DNA from: Streptococcus sp. LYSM12
Lineage (GTDB): Bacteria; Bacillota; Bacilli; Lactobacillales; Streptococcaceae
Assembly (NCBI RefSeq): GCF_004569635.1
Contig: NZ_SPOZ01000009.1
Span: 1-64,000 of the forward strand
DNA length: 64,000 nucleotides
Reading direction: 5' to 3'
Under the pieces are notes generated by a model. The model was not told the DNA's origin and did no database searches. It saw only the letters and a program-made list of their open reading frames with translations. Below, piece after piece: positions 8,958 to 17,596 of this stretch (the first letter of the stretch is position 1; each line of letters starts with the position of its first letter). Both the position numbers and the translations under genes were made by a program.

Positions 8958-10556
8958 ATGAAAAAGATATTTAGATATAAAAAATATGCGAAAGCCACGT
9001 TTTTCTTATGGCTAAGTGCGACTATCTTAGCGATTGTGTTTGGAGTGTTTTCCATTTTAAGTATCTACACTCGAGCAGTGGTTGTCGATTTTTTACTTGT
9101 TCAAAGTCCGAAACTATATGCTGGAATTGCGATACTAATTGTGATGATGCTGATGAACGAAATCATCTTCTGTGCCTTATCTATTTGTAATGCAAATTTA
9201 TTAAAAAAATGGATGCTGCTGTTGGGGAATCGCATTAGTAAAAATTTGTCGTTAATGGGTTATGAAAATTTTCATCGTATCAATCATGGTGAATATATCG
9301 CATGGTACACGGCAGATTTAGAAAGAGCTTATGGAACTTATTTTCTGCCTTTTCTGTCTATTATTGGTCAGATAACCCTAAGTATCGTTTCACTTGCAGT
9401 ATTGTTTTTCATTCATTGGAAGATTGGCTTATTTTCTTTGCTGTTATTCGTTATTTTAAGAAGTGTGAGTACAAGATTTGGTGTCAAGATAGGAAATGCC
9501 TATCAGAAGCTGGCGATTTCAAGTGCTCATTTTACCAATATCTTACAGGAGTATACTTCGGGATATGATGTTTTAAAAAATTTTGATAGTTTAGACTTGT
9601 TGAGAAATAAGATACGAATGAGCGAAGAAGAGATGGAGAACGATCGCTTTACAGCCAAGAAGTATCTAGCATTTGCGACACTTCTTTTTCAAGGGACACA
9701 AAAGATATTCGAAGGACTCATGTTTGCTTTTGTTCTTTACTTAGTACTCCAAAATGAATTATCACTTGGTATGCTCATATCCATCCCAACCATATTAACG
9801 ATATTCTTATCTTCGACGTCAGAAGTGAGCGAATTATACATACAATCAACAGGAATGGATGAGATTATTGAGCGTTTAGAGACAATCACAGTTGCGAAAA
9901 CGCATGAGTTCAAGGATGTTGAAATGATTTCTTTAGAACAGCTTCATTTTGCTCGTGGGGAAAAGGAGATATTTAGAGATCAATCATTTACATTTGAAGC
10001 AGGGGGGAAATATGCGCTTCTTGGTCCTAGCGGTAGTGGGAAGTCCACGCTTATTCAGCTCATATTGGGACGCTTAACTCCGCAGCAAGGAGCGATTTGG
10101 CTGGGTGAGCATCTTCTGAATCCGACAGTAGATAATTGTTTTGCCAAGGAAATTGCTTATCTTAGTCAAGAAGGTTTTATTTTTAATCTAAGCGTGCGTG
10201 AAAATATCACACTTGGAAAGGAAATTAGTGATGAAATCATTATCGAAGCCTTAAAGAAAGTGCGTCTTTATGATCAAATCATGTCTTTGCCAGAGCAGTT
10301 AGATACTGTTTTAGGGATGAAAGGAGATCGTTTGTCAGGTGGTGAGAAACAAAGGCTTTCTCTTGCGAGAGCTCTTGTTAGAGATACTCCTATCTTAATA
10401 ATGGATGAAGCGACCTCTGCAATAGATAAGGATACGGCGATTGAGATTGAAAATGAATTACTAAAAGATCCAGATAAGTTGGTTATCATGATTTCGCATC
10501 ATTTAGACGATAGTGTAGCAGCTAATTTAGACCAGATTATGGCCATAGGATCATAA
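8958..10556 (+). CDS. ABC half-transporter, probable RiPP exporter or immunity pump
   Basis: About 532 residues. Roughly six membrane segments fill residues 10-290. The nucleotide-binding domain follows, with Walker A GPSGSGKST near 356, signature LSGGEKQR near 459, Walker B ILIMDEA near 478 and an H-loop ISHH. There is no N-terminal C39 peptidase domain, so it cannot itself remove the leader. The start at 8958 follows GGAGG at 8946-8950; a GTG six bases upstream is an alternative. Position at the end of the biosynthetic genes suggests export of the mature product, self-protection, or both. It is less A+T-rich than the enzymes before it. Confidence 0.8.
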   Translation: MKKIFRYKKYAKATFFLWLSATILAIVFGVFSILSIYTRAVVVDFLLVQSPKLYAGIAILIVMMLMNEIIFCALSICNANLLKKWMLLLGNRISKNLSLMGYENFHRINHGEYIAWYTADLERAYGTYFLPFLSIIGQITLSIVSLAVLFFIHWKIGLFSLLLFVILRSVSTRFGVKIGNAYQKLAISSAHFTNILQEYTSGYDVLKNFDSLDLLRNKIRMSEEEMENDRFTAKKYLAFATLLFQGTQKIFEGLMFAFVLYLVLQNELSLGMLISIPTILTIFLSSTSEVSELYIQSTGMDEIIERLETITVAKTHEFKDVEMISLEQLHFARGEKEIFRDQSFTFEAGGKYALLGPSGSGKSTLIQLILGRLTPQQGAIWLGEHLLNPTVDNCFAKEIAYLSQEGFIFNLSVRENITLGKEISDEIIIEALKKVRLYDQIMSLPEQLDTVLGMKGDRLSGGEKQRLSLARALVRDTPILIMDEATSAIDKDTAIEIENELLKDPDKLVIMISHHLDDSVAANLDQIMAIGS

Positions 10557-10573
10557 AATAGGAGGGAAACGTG

Positions 10574-10891
10574 ATGAACGAACAAGAAATGTTTGATAGA
10601 GATACAGTGACGATAGAAAAAGGAGTCATTCAGCTAGCTCAACAAGATTCCCTTGGTTCATCAGATATTGAGATTTCTTTTGAGAATAATGGCATTCACA
10701 TTTCAGAAAAAATCGTTAACCAAAGGGATGAAGAAGAAAAAATTGATATTCGAAATTTTACTATTAAAGAAAATGGAGAGGTGTCAATCGTCACTGACAA
10801 AGGAAGTCAAGTCGTTACCAAGGAACTGAGAGACTCTTTTAAGGATAAGATTCTTTTTCATTCTTTGAAAAATGAGAAAAGAGAGCTATAA
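10574..10891 (+). CDS. Small unknown protein, last gene of the RiPP cluster
   Basis: 105 residues, acidic and soluble, with alternating strand-like stretches (TVTIEKGVIQLAQ, IEISFENNGIHISEKIV, GEVSIVTDKGSQVVTKEL). It has no membrane segment, no Cys and no signal peptide. I do not recognise the family. A strong GGAGGG site lies before two possible starts, GTG at 10571 and ATG at 10574. It sits 17 bp after the exporter and so probably belongs to the same transcript. Its place at the end of a bacteriocin-type cluster makes an immunity or accessory role conceivable, but nothing in the sequence shows it. Confidence 0.55.
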   Translation: MNEQEMFDRDTVTIEKGVIQLAQQDSLGSSDIEISFENNGIHISEKIVNQRDEEEKIDIRNFTIKENGEVSIVTDKGSQVVTKELRDSFKDKILFHSLKNEKREL

Positions 10892-11051
10892 CGCATAGAA
10901 AACTTTACCATATTGCAGATCGAAAAGACAGCGTGCTGGTATATGACTAAAAAGAAATATCTGTCCGTACTAGTAGTTCAGGTATGACTATATGGTAGCA
11001 TACCGAAATGAAGCTGATAGAAACAGAAAGGCGCTTAAAAGTATTTTTTAG

Positions 11052-12465
11052 GGCTCATTGTCAACTGTAGTGAGTAGATGAAAAGCTAACATCTAGAGAG
11101 GACCGGCTTGGTCTTCTCTTTTTTGATGCTGATAGCAATCAAAATCCGCTTTTTGAAGTTTTCAAAGTTCCAAAATCCAAAGGCATTCCGCTTGATGACT
11201 TTGATGATGTTATTTGTAGCCTCAAGTTTGGCGTTTGAATAGGACAACACTAATGTCTTCTCAATCTTGTCCCTATCTTTCATGAATGTCCTGAAAACAG
11301 TCTGAAAGAATGGCTTGACACCATCTATCTGTTCTTCAATTAAGTCGAAAAAATGGTCAGCTTGTTTCTCTTGAAAATGGAAAAGCAAGAGCTGGTAGAG
11401 GTCATAATGTTTCCTAAGTTCGTCAGAGCAGCCCAAAAGATGTTCGACTACTTCCTTGTTTGTCAAATGCATACGAAAGGTCGGGCGGTAAAAACACTTG
11501 TCACTGAGTTTTTGACTGTCATGTTGAATCAATTTCCAGTAGCGTTTAAGCGTCTTGTATTCATGCGATTTGCGGTCAAAAGCATTCATGATTTGGGTAC
11601 GGACACGGTTCATAGCACGACCTAAATGTTGTGCAATGTGGAAACGATCAAGAACAATTTTAGCGTAAGGGAAAAGCTTCTTAGCGAGGTCATAATAGGG
11701 GCTAAACATGTCCATAGTGATGATTTTAACGCGGTTTCTGACCTGTCTAGGGTATCTCAGAAAGCGATTTTGGATGACCGCCTGTGTCCGCCCATTAAGG
11801 ATAGCGATGATGTTATTTGTGTTAAAATCTTGCACAATAAAGCTCATCTTTCCCTTCTTGAAGGCATACTCGTCCCAGCTCATCATTTCAGGTAAACTAT
11901 TCAAGTTAGTCTTGAACGTGAACTCATTTAGTTTTCGAATAACTGTTGATGTAGAGCTGGAAAGTCTGTCGGCTATGGCAGTCATGGATGCTTTCTCGAT
12001 GAGAAGCTGGGCAACTTTCTGTTTGACGATGGTTGGAATCTGATGATTTTTAGGGGTAAGTGAAGTCTCGGCGACAGAGATTTTTCCACAGTCTTTGCAC
12101 TTGAAACGACGCTTTTTGAGACGAATCAAAATCCTATAGCCAGCACAATCAAGAAAAGGGAGCTTAGATTCACGCTGGAAATCGTATTTGTCCACCTGTC
12201 CTTGACAGTGAGGGCAAGGCGGTGCAAGGTAATCTAAGATTGCCTTCAATTCCTTATGGGTTCCCATATCGAGTATTTCCTTGTCGAATATGATATTAGA
12301 GTCTTTAATTCCAAGAAGTTTTGTGATAAAATCGAATTGTTCCATATGAGCCTTTCTAATGTGAGTTTGGTCGCTTTTCATTATAAGTCATATGGGATTT
12401 TTTCTACACAAAAACAGCTCCATAATCTCTGCGGTGGTGTTACCCACTACAGAAATTATAGAGCC
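11052..12465 (-). mobile_element. ISL3-family insertion sequence, about 1.41 kb
   Basis: One intact transposase ORF is enclosed by imperfect 25-bp terminal repeats at 11052-11076 (starting ggctcattgtcaac) and 12441-12465 (reverse complement starting ggctctataatttc), with 17 of 25 positions alike. No clear 8-bp target duplication is visible, so the flanks may have rearranged after insertion. The element closes the right side of the RiPP cluster and abuts a short coding remnant at 12466. Confidence 0.75.
11086..12381 (-). CDS. ISL3-family transposase
   Basis: 431 residues. The N-terminal zinc-finger-like pair CPHCQG (near 56) and CKDCGK (near 94) is followed by an HTH region with SMTAIADRLSSSTSTVIRKL. 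The DDE transposase domain reads MSWDEYAFKKG, ITMDMFSPYYDLAKKLFPYAKIVLDRFHIAQH, and a C-terminal SNAKLEATNNIIKVIKRNAFGFWN with the final Glu. This domain order and length are typical of ISL3-type transposases in streptococci. There is no internal stop, so it may be active. It is divergent to the unrelated genes around it. Confidence 0.92.
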   Translation of the reverse strand: MKSDQTHIRKAHMEQFDFITKLLGIKDSNIIFDKEILDMGTHKELKAILDYLAPPCPHCQGQVDKYDFQRESKLPFLDCAGYRILIRLKKRRFKCKDCGKISVAETSLTPKNHQIPTIVKQKVAQLLIEKASMTAIADRLSSSTSTVIRKLNEFTFKTNLNSLPEMMSWDEYAFKKGKMSFIVQDFNTNNIIAILNGRTQAVIQNRFLRYPRQVRNRVKIITMDMFSPYYDLAKKLFPYAKIVLDRFHIAQHLGRAMNRVRTQIMNAFDRKSHEYKTLKRYWKLIQHDSQKLSDKCFYRPTFRMHLTNKEVVEHLLGCSDELRKHYDLYQLLLFHFQEKQADHFFDLIEEQIDGVKPFFQTVFRTFMKDRDKIEKTLVLSYSNAKLEATNNIIKVIKRNAFGFWNFENFKKRILIAISIKKEKTKPVLSRC

Positions 12466-12632
12466 GGTTTTTCTATGCTGTGGAATATGCTACTCTTTTT
12501 TGGTTCGCTCTTTATACTGTTATCGGGCGGTTACTGTGAAAGTTCATACTTGTTCGAAGAGTTAGAAACAATCGGAATAATTTATAGTTTCTCATAATCT
12601 TTAGTTTAATATAGAGTATCCCATTATTCAAC
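12466..12632 (+). other. Coding remnant beside the IS, unassigned
   Basis: After the IS right end the plus strand stays open to 12597, reading a hydrophobic tail (MLWNMLLFFGSLFILLSGGY). This could be the last membrane helices of a permease cut off by the IS, but it is too short to assign. The track ORF from 12256 that includes it begins inside the transposase and is not a gene. The remaining bases are A+T-rich and show no feature. Confidence 0.3.
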
Positions 12633-12833
12633 TCATGGTATAATTTCCATAATATCCCCAATCCGACACTCTGGTACTGTACAAATCTTTAGAAGTACAT
12701 CAGTAGTGACATTCTCTTCCTTGCCTGACTTTGCGATAGTAGAAGAGCTGATTCTTACTTTTTGTCTGAGTGCTGACTTAGTCAATCCTTTATCAATTAG
12801 TAGTTTCCATAATTTATTGTAACTAAACCTCAT
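12633..12833 (-). CDS. XRE-family HTH transcriptional regulator
   Basis: 66 residues, essentially one Cro/CI-type helix-turn-helix: YNKLWKLLIDKGLTKSALRQKVRISSSTIAKSGKEENVTTDVL covers the five helices. The start at 12833 is set by AGGAG about 10 bp upstream; the longer frame from 12881 runs through the end of the preceding gene. It overlaps the stop region of the DUF2326 remnant (12823), so the two were probably one operon. Small XRE proteins of this type often sit next to defence or mobile genes. Whether it still has a target here is unknown. Confidence 0.7.
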   Translation of the reverse strand: MRFSYNKLWKLLIDKGLTKSALRQKVRISSSTIAKSGKEENVTTDVLLKICTVPECRIGDIMEIIP

Positions 12834-13720
12834 AGGAGTTTTCTCCTTTGTTCCATGAAATACCGTAGAGTTCATTTCCATTGCTAGAGAGTCTTAATAC
12901 AGTACTTTCTGACAAGAGCTGATTGGCTTCTATAGCATAAGAGCTAGCTTTATCGAAGGCTAAAAAGACTTGTGTATTTAATGATTTTGCACGGTCATAT
13001 AATGTCAAAAGAGCTTCGGTTACTTGGTAGCTGATATTGCTAAGTAGTAATGAATTAGTAAGGTAAAGTATCGCTAAGTCGAAAAGAATCATTCCTTTGA
13101 ACTTAGTTCCTGTACCGTCGTCGTCAGGGGTATAGAAGGAGTAGCTATTATAGGCTCTGAGGTTAATTTGAGGAGCTTTGCGAATATCTGGGTACAGAAT
13201 ATTATTGAATTTACGCATCTTATTATTGATTTTTCCTTCTAAATCTAGAAGGATATCTTCTGTACTTCGTTTCAAGTCAGCGTCTGCTTCTGATCTTTCC
13301 TTGGATAGACTAGACTCCTTTAAGTAGGCCTCGTTTTGTTCTTTTAGTGCATTGATTGTAGCTATTAGTTTAGAGTAGTTTTCTAAGAACTCACTTGAAA
13401 GATTTGGAATACTTCCTAGTTCTTGAAGGTCATGGTTCAAGGCTGTCAATCGACTTTCCATTTCCTCTATCTCAATAACTAGGAACTCACGTTCGGTTGA
13501 GAATTCGGAATCCAAAATATTTGCTAATTTTTTGTGATAGGCTTCAACTTCATATAATTTTTGAGGTTGGTATATGGGAAATATTACTGAAGCTCTGTTA
13601 AGTCAGATTCAGTAGGATATAAACCAAATTCGATACTAATATTCAATGGTTTAAGGCGTCTTTGCTTATCTCGAAGAGTGTTTTCTAGTTCGAGCTTAGT
13701 ATTTCTAAGTTGGATTTTTT
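12823..13720 (-). pseudogene. DUF2326-type ATPase-associated protein, C-terminal remnant with stop and frameshift
   Basis: Two minus-strand pieces belong together: 13720-13584 (QLRNTKLELENTLRDKQRRL, ending TELQ-stop) and 13515-12823 (coiled coil, then FKGMILFDLAILYLTNSLLL and QVFLAFDKASSY). Read across, a TAA after TELQ and then a one-base shift near the CTCAAAAA run break the frame before KLYEVEAYHKKLANIL. DUF2326 proteins are SMC/RecN-like ATPase tails found in ABC-three-component defence loci. The N-terminal half with the Walker A motif is absent, cut off exactly where the intron begins at 13721. The gene is therefore non-functional. Confidence 0.6.
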
Positions 13721-14296
13721 GTGTACGACGGACATGTCGTACATCTGAGGTGAAAGTCCTCTGCGGGCACCCGCTACCGGTGAACCCAATAGCGACTCCC
13801 AAGCCTGACTATCGTGAGGTAGCGTGCAGAGTTTCAAGAGGAAACTCAAGCAACTAACGACTCGCAAATGGAGCATTGACCTAGACAGCAGAATTGAGCA
13901 ACTGAACTGGGTTATCCGAGGTTGGATAAACTACTTTTCCTTGACGAATATGAAAACTGCTATGGCAGACATCGACGAAAGGCTGAGGACGCGAGTTAGA
14001 GTTATTATCTGGAAACAATAGAAGAAGAAATCTAGGCGACTATGGGGGTTTCTCAAACTAGGAGTTGCGAAGTGGATAGCGGATAAAGTATCTGGATGGG
14101 GTGATCATTATCAATTAGTGGCTCAGAGGTCAGTACTGAAACGTGCCATATCAAAACCAGCCCTCGCTAAACGTGGACTGGTTTCTTGCTTAGATTATTA
14201 TCTAGAACGACATGCGTTAAAAGGTAGTTGAACCGCCGTGTGCCGAACGGCATGCACGGTGGTGTGAGAGGGACTAGAAATTAGTCTCTACTCGAT
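13721..14296 (+). mobile_element. Group II intron with large internal deletion
   Basis: The left end starts GTGTACGACGGACATG and continues with ribozyme domain I sequence (AGGTGAAAGTCCTC...). After about 100 bp it jumps to the 3' part of the reverse-transcriptase/maturase ORF. Following that ORF, 14231-14267 forms the domain V-like hairpin (accgccgtgtgcc / ggcatgcacggtggt). 14268-14296 is a domain VI-like hairpin ending CTCGAT. Most of domains I-IV and the RT domain are missing, so splicing and retrohoming are unlikely. It interrupts the DUF2326 gene on the opposite strand. Confidence 0.75.
13824..14231 (+). pseudogene. Group II intron maturase, C-terminal fragment
   Basis: The frame reads DLDSRIEQLNWVIRGWINYFSLTNMKTAM and DERLRTRVRVIIWKQ, the conserved maturase-specific (GIIM, domain X) region. 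A TAG at 14019-14021 replaces the expected Trp of WKQWKK. The same frame then continues through LWGFLKLGVAKWIADK and LSCLDYYLERHAL-type sequence to TGA at 14231. The reverse-transcriptase domain that should precede it is deleted. Confidence 0.8.
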
Positions 14297-14393
14297 TGTT
14301 TCTGTGTTATAATAGAAAGAGTTACATTAGGATTTGAGATGCACAACCCACTCGGGTTTTGCACCCCCCTTGAAAGGGAAAAGGTTAGATTGT

Positions 14394-15245
14394 ATGATAA
14401 AACTGATTGCAACAGATATGGATGGAACTTTTTTAGATGATTGTGGTGAATTTGATCGTCAGCGGTTTGAGCGGGTTCTCCTACAATTAGAGGCAAGGGG
14501 AATTCCTTTTATTGTAGCAAGTGGCAATAGCTTGGCGCGCTTACTGGATCTCTTTGCGGGTTTTGAGCATCGGGTTTTATTTCTAGCAGAAAATGGTGCT
14601 CATTTCTACTGTAAGGGAAAGACGGTATTTTACAAGACCTTGGAGTCCAGTGTCATCAAAAAGCTGATTGAATATTACGAGGATCGAGTAGAAGAATATT
14701 GTTTGATGATTTCAAACGATAGGAGTATTTACATTGATAAGCGTTCTCCTCAGCCTTTTGCGGGGACAAATCTGGCTATTACAGAAGCGCACTTACAAGC
14801 CTTTTGGGATAAGATTGTTCGCCTGGATGACTTACGTGATGCGCTTCATGACACCACCATTACCCATGCGGCTTTTTGGGTCAAAGAGGAGCAGGTGAAT
14901 ATGCTTGTAGCAGAATGCAATCAAGTTTTTGGCAACCAGATACATGCGGTGACAAGTGGTTATGGCTCGGTGAGTATGTTACCCAAAGGCGTGCATAAGG
15001 CTTGGGGAGTGGAGCAGATTTTGAAACCACTAGGAATTAAAGCCAGTGACGTTCTTGCTTTTGGCGACAGCGATAATGATTTAGAGTTATTGTCCTATGC
15101 AGGACATTCCTATGCCATGGACAATGCGACCGCTCGGGTAAAGGCAGTAGCCAAATACCTTGCTCCATCACATGTTGACCAAGGGGTTCTTGCGGTGATA
15201 GAAGATTATTTAGAGGGTAAAGAAGATGCAACAATCAACCATTAA
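14394..15245 (+). CDS. Cof-type HAD-superfamily phosphatase
   Basis: 283 residues. HAD motif I is DMDGTFLD (residues 7-14), motif II is SGNS near 42, and motif IV is FGDSDNDLELL near 226, with the large C2 cap of the Cof/YidA subfamily between. These cytosolic enzymes hydrolyse sugar phosphates, nucleotide phosphates or flavin phosphates with Mg2+; substrate cannot be told from sequence. The start at 14394 gives the usual N-terminus MIKLIATDMDG; the longer frame from 14334 contains non-coding leader. The gene overlaps the next, a paralogue, by 20 bp, so the pair is an operon arising from duplication. Confidence 0.88.
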   Translation: MIKLIATDMDGTFLDDCGEFDRQRFERVLLQLEARGIPFIVASGNSLARLLDLFAGFEHRVLFLAENGAHFYCKGKTVFYKTLESSVIKKLIEYYEDRVEEYCLMISNDRSIYIDKRSPQPFAGTNLAITEAHLQAFWDKIVRLDDLRDALHDTTITHAAFWVKEEQVNMLVAECNQVFGNQIHAVTSGYGSVSMLPKGVHKAWGVEQILKPLGIKASDVLAFGDSDNDLELLSYAGHSYAMDNATARVKAVAKYLAPSHVDQGVLAVIEDYLEGKEDATINH

Positions 15246-16038
15246 ACTCGTTGCTTTTGATATGGATGGAACGTTTTTAAATTCGCAGAATGATTATGAC
15301 CGTAAGCGTTTTGCACGTGTTTGGCGGCAATTACACGAACGTGGCATTCGGGTGGTCGCTATTTCGGGAAATCAGTACCAGCAAATCAAATCTTTTTTTC
15401 CAGATGTTCATGACCAGATGACCATTGTATCGGAAGTGGGATCTGTCATTGTAGAAAATGGTCAGAAGATTGTAGAGTACCATTTTGAACTGGAAACAGT
15501 AGCAGACTTGATTGCTTTGTTGGCACAAAAAAATCTTTTGCATCGTTGTTCTATCAGTGGCTTAAAAGCTCTCTATTTTGCCCAGAGTGCACCTGAAGAT
15601 TTCAAGAAATTGATTACCAAGCACAATTATGAGTGGCAGGAAATTGAGGATTTGAGGAGTTTACCAGATGATGACTTCACTATTTTAACCTTGGATGTAC
15701 CAGAAATGGACATTCGGGCTCTAGTGAAAGACTTAAATGCAATAGGAAAAGGAAGAGCGCGTGCAGTGTCGAGTGGTTTTAACTTCATCGATATTGTGCA
15801 ACCAGATGTCAACAAAGGCACTGCGCTTCATTTTCTTGCCCAACGCTGGCAGATAGAGGCGTCTGAAATCATGGCTTTTGGTGATAGTGATAACGATTTG
15901 GAGATGTTGGCTTATGCGGAGCACTCCTATGCCATGCTAGGTAGCCCTGAGAGCGTTTGTCAGGCAGCGAAATTCCAAGCTCCCTCTAATGACACCTCAG
16001 GGGTCTTGCAGGTGATTGAAGAAGTGGTCTTATCCTAA
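15226..16038 (+). CDS. Cof-type HAD-superfamily phosphatase, paralogue of the preceding gene
   Basis: 270 residues with motif I AFDMDGTFLNS (residues 10-20), motif II ISGNQ near 46, and motif IV FGDSDNDLEML near 217. It shares the layout and closing motif HSYAMLGSPESV with its neighbour (HSYAMDNATARV). The start ATG at 15226 lies within the end of the first gene, and the coupling suggests joint translation. The cap domain differs clearly between the two copies, so they may act on different phosphorylated metabolites. No regulatory site specific to the pair was seen. Confidence 0.88.
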   Translation: MQQSTIKLVAFDMDGTFLNSQNDYDRKRFARVWRQLHERGIRVVAISGNQYQQIKSFFPDVHDQMTIVSEVGSVIVENGQKIVEYHFELETVADLIALLAQKNLLHRCSISGLKALYFAQSAPEDFKKLITKHNYEWQEIEDLRSLPDDDFTILTLDVPEMDIRALVKDLNAIGKGRARAVSSGFNFIDIVQPDVNKGTALHFLAQRWQIEASEIMAFGDSDNDLEMLAYAEHSYAMLGSPESVCQAAKFQAPSNDTSGVLQVIEEVVLS

Positions 16039-16812
16039 TGTGGTAAGGCTTTTTTGAGTTCTTGCCTATCGCTGTCAGCGAGCGATATGTAATAAAAATC
16101 AAATACAGACGAGGAAGTGCCACCTAAGATAGAACGTGGAGTTCATCGAGGCAAGTTGATAAAGTATCGTTTTGATGTTTAAAGACTAGGATTTCCATAG
16201 GAGAAAGTGGCAAATACTGCAGCAGCGAAAGATGTACTAGTGCACTGTTATCGGGCACTCTGCTGACTTCTTTGCGGATGCTCAGTATACCTGTTGAATG
16301 CAATAGAAAAGCATGATAGTGATGTACTGCACCTCAAAAGTTAGATTTTTAGTTCTAACTTTTGGGGTGCGGTTCATGATTACCGTGCTTTTTGTTTATC
16401 ATTATAATATATATGCTTGAATGTTGCCCTCCCTCCTTGTAGTTTTTGAACTTGAGCTGAAACAGTTATTCATCCAAGCTAGGCATTTTAATTTCTAGGC
16501 TCGTTTTGAACCAGTCCCTGACCGTCCCCCTTTTCACTGTTGAGACTGGGTTGAAAAAGTTCTTGACTTACCCCCTCTTTCCTTTCTCCATTCGGGTTGA
16601 AGCCGAGATGAAAGCCCTAATTTTGTCGCCAGTTTTTCAAATTTATAATCCGCTGATTTTATCAGCTTTTATAGCTCTACTTTCTAGGTTTGGGTTAAAA
16701 AGTCTTTCAGTCCGCCTCGCTTTTTGGTTTCTGGGCTCGTGTAAAAAAAGTCTCTCATCCTACCTCGCTTTTTAGTTTCTGGGTTCGTGTTAAAAAAGTC
16801 TACTAGACTTTT
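16039..16812. other. Gene-free stretch with repeats and one strong hairpin
   Basis: No convincing gene. A 17-bp inverted repeat at 16329-16345 / 16354-16370 (GCACCTCAAAAGTTAGA, one mismatch) encloses 8 bp and resembles two IS3-type ends pushed together; it may also terminate transcription. From about 16490 the sequence is a run of degenerate units containing 'ttctaggctcg.ttgaa' and 'tttctgggttcgtgttaaaaaagtc'. An ORF at 16506-16775 made of these units is not a gene. Confidence 0.5.
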
Positions 16813-17595
16813 TTAATTCCCTACACTGCTGAATTTTTTCATGCCGTACTTGAAGAGGGTGTAGTTAATGGTGAAAATGAGGACGATAACGAGAGGAAGT
16901 AGGAGTCCAGTGGTACTTCTGTTGAGAAAGTACAGGGCTGGGAAGTAGGAAGTAAAGGCGTAGGGAAAGATAAAAATCAGCAAGATTTGAATGGCCATTG
17001 GGTAGATGTTAATGGGATATTGAGCCATTTGGTTGAGCGAGAAAATTCCCACAGTAATGGGGAAAGATTCAACGATCCAAAAGGCAAGTGCAGTCGGTCC
17101 TAACTGGATAGCGGCATAGAGCAGACCAATGCAGATACAGCTGAGGGCAAATAAGAGCAGTTCCATAAGATTCCACTGGAGTTGTAGCATCTGGTAGGCT
17201 TTACTTGTTGCAATGATCCCGATGATGGTTGTGCCAATTCCCTGCAGTTGAATCCGTTCTGAAATCAACTGAAAGAGAGGGTTGATTGGTAAAACCATCA
17301 GTCGTTCAAACTCTCCTTCACGGATATAGCGACTACCAAACATCCAGAGATTGTCAAAGAAAATCAGATGTACTGACCGCCCAATGGTTGATATTCCGTA
17401 GACAAACAGCATTTGTCCGTAAGAAAATCCTGCAATTTCCTTGATATTTCCAAAGAGGACATTAAGGAAGATGAGGTAGACAAATTGTTCCATGAGAGAT
17501 GAGAGAAGCCCGATGAAGAAGTCCATGCGGTAAGACATGGCAGCAATCAGAAAAGATTTGATATTGTAATAATAAAGTGTTGCGTATCGCTTCAT
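16813..17595 (-). CDS. ABC-2 type permease (COG3694-like)
   Basis: 260 residues with six hydrophobic segments and the family pattern MDFFIGLLSSLMEQFVYLIFL, GFSYGQMLFVYGISTIGRSVHLIFFDNLW and GSRYIREGEFERLMVLPINPLFQL. Together with the preceding permease and ATPase it forms the three-gene COG4586/4587/3694 exporter found in many Firmicutes, whose substrate is not established. The start at 17595 follows GGAGGTTAG; the stop of the upstream gene is at 17597, so the two are tightly coupled. A longer frame from 17607 is unnecessary. Confidence 0.82.
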   Translation of the reverse strand: MKRYATLYYYNIKSFLIAAMSYRMDFFIGLLSSLMEQFVYLIFLNVLFGNIKEIAGFSYGQMLFVYGISTIGRSVHLIFFDNLWMFGSRYIREGEFERLMVLPINPLFQLISERIQLQGIGTTIIGIIATSKAYQMLQLQWNLMELLLFALSCICIGLLYAAIQLGPTALAFWIVESFPITVGIFSLNQMAQYPINIYPMAIQILLIFIFPYAFTSYFPALYFLNRSTTGLLLPLVIVLIFTINYTLFKYGMKKFSSVGN

Positions 17596-17596
17596 C

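Noticed and set aside
10892..11051. Possible tRNA or small RNA between the RiPP cluster and the ISL3 element
   Set aside because: No cloverleaf, promoter or terminator could be made out.
12256..12597. 113-codon plus-strand ORF across the ISL3 end
   Set aside because: The first two thirds are the reverse of the transposase gene. Only the tail after 12466 may be a remnant of another gene.
16506..16775. 89-codon plus-strand ORF
   Set aside because: It consists of degenerate intergenic repeat units, has no ribosome site and resembles no protein.
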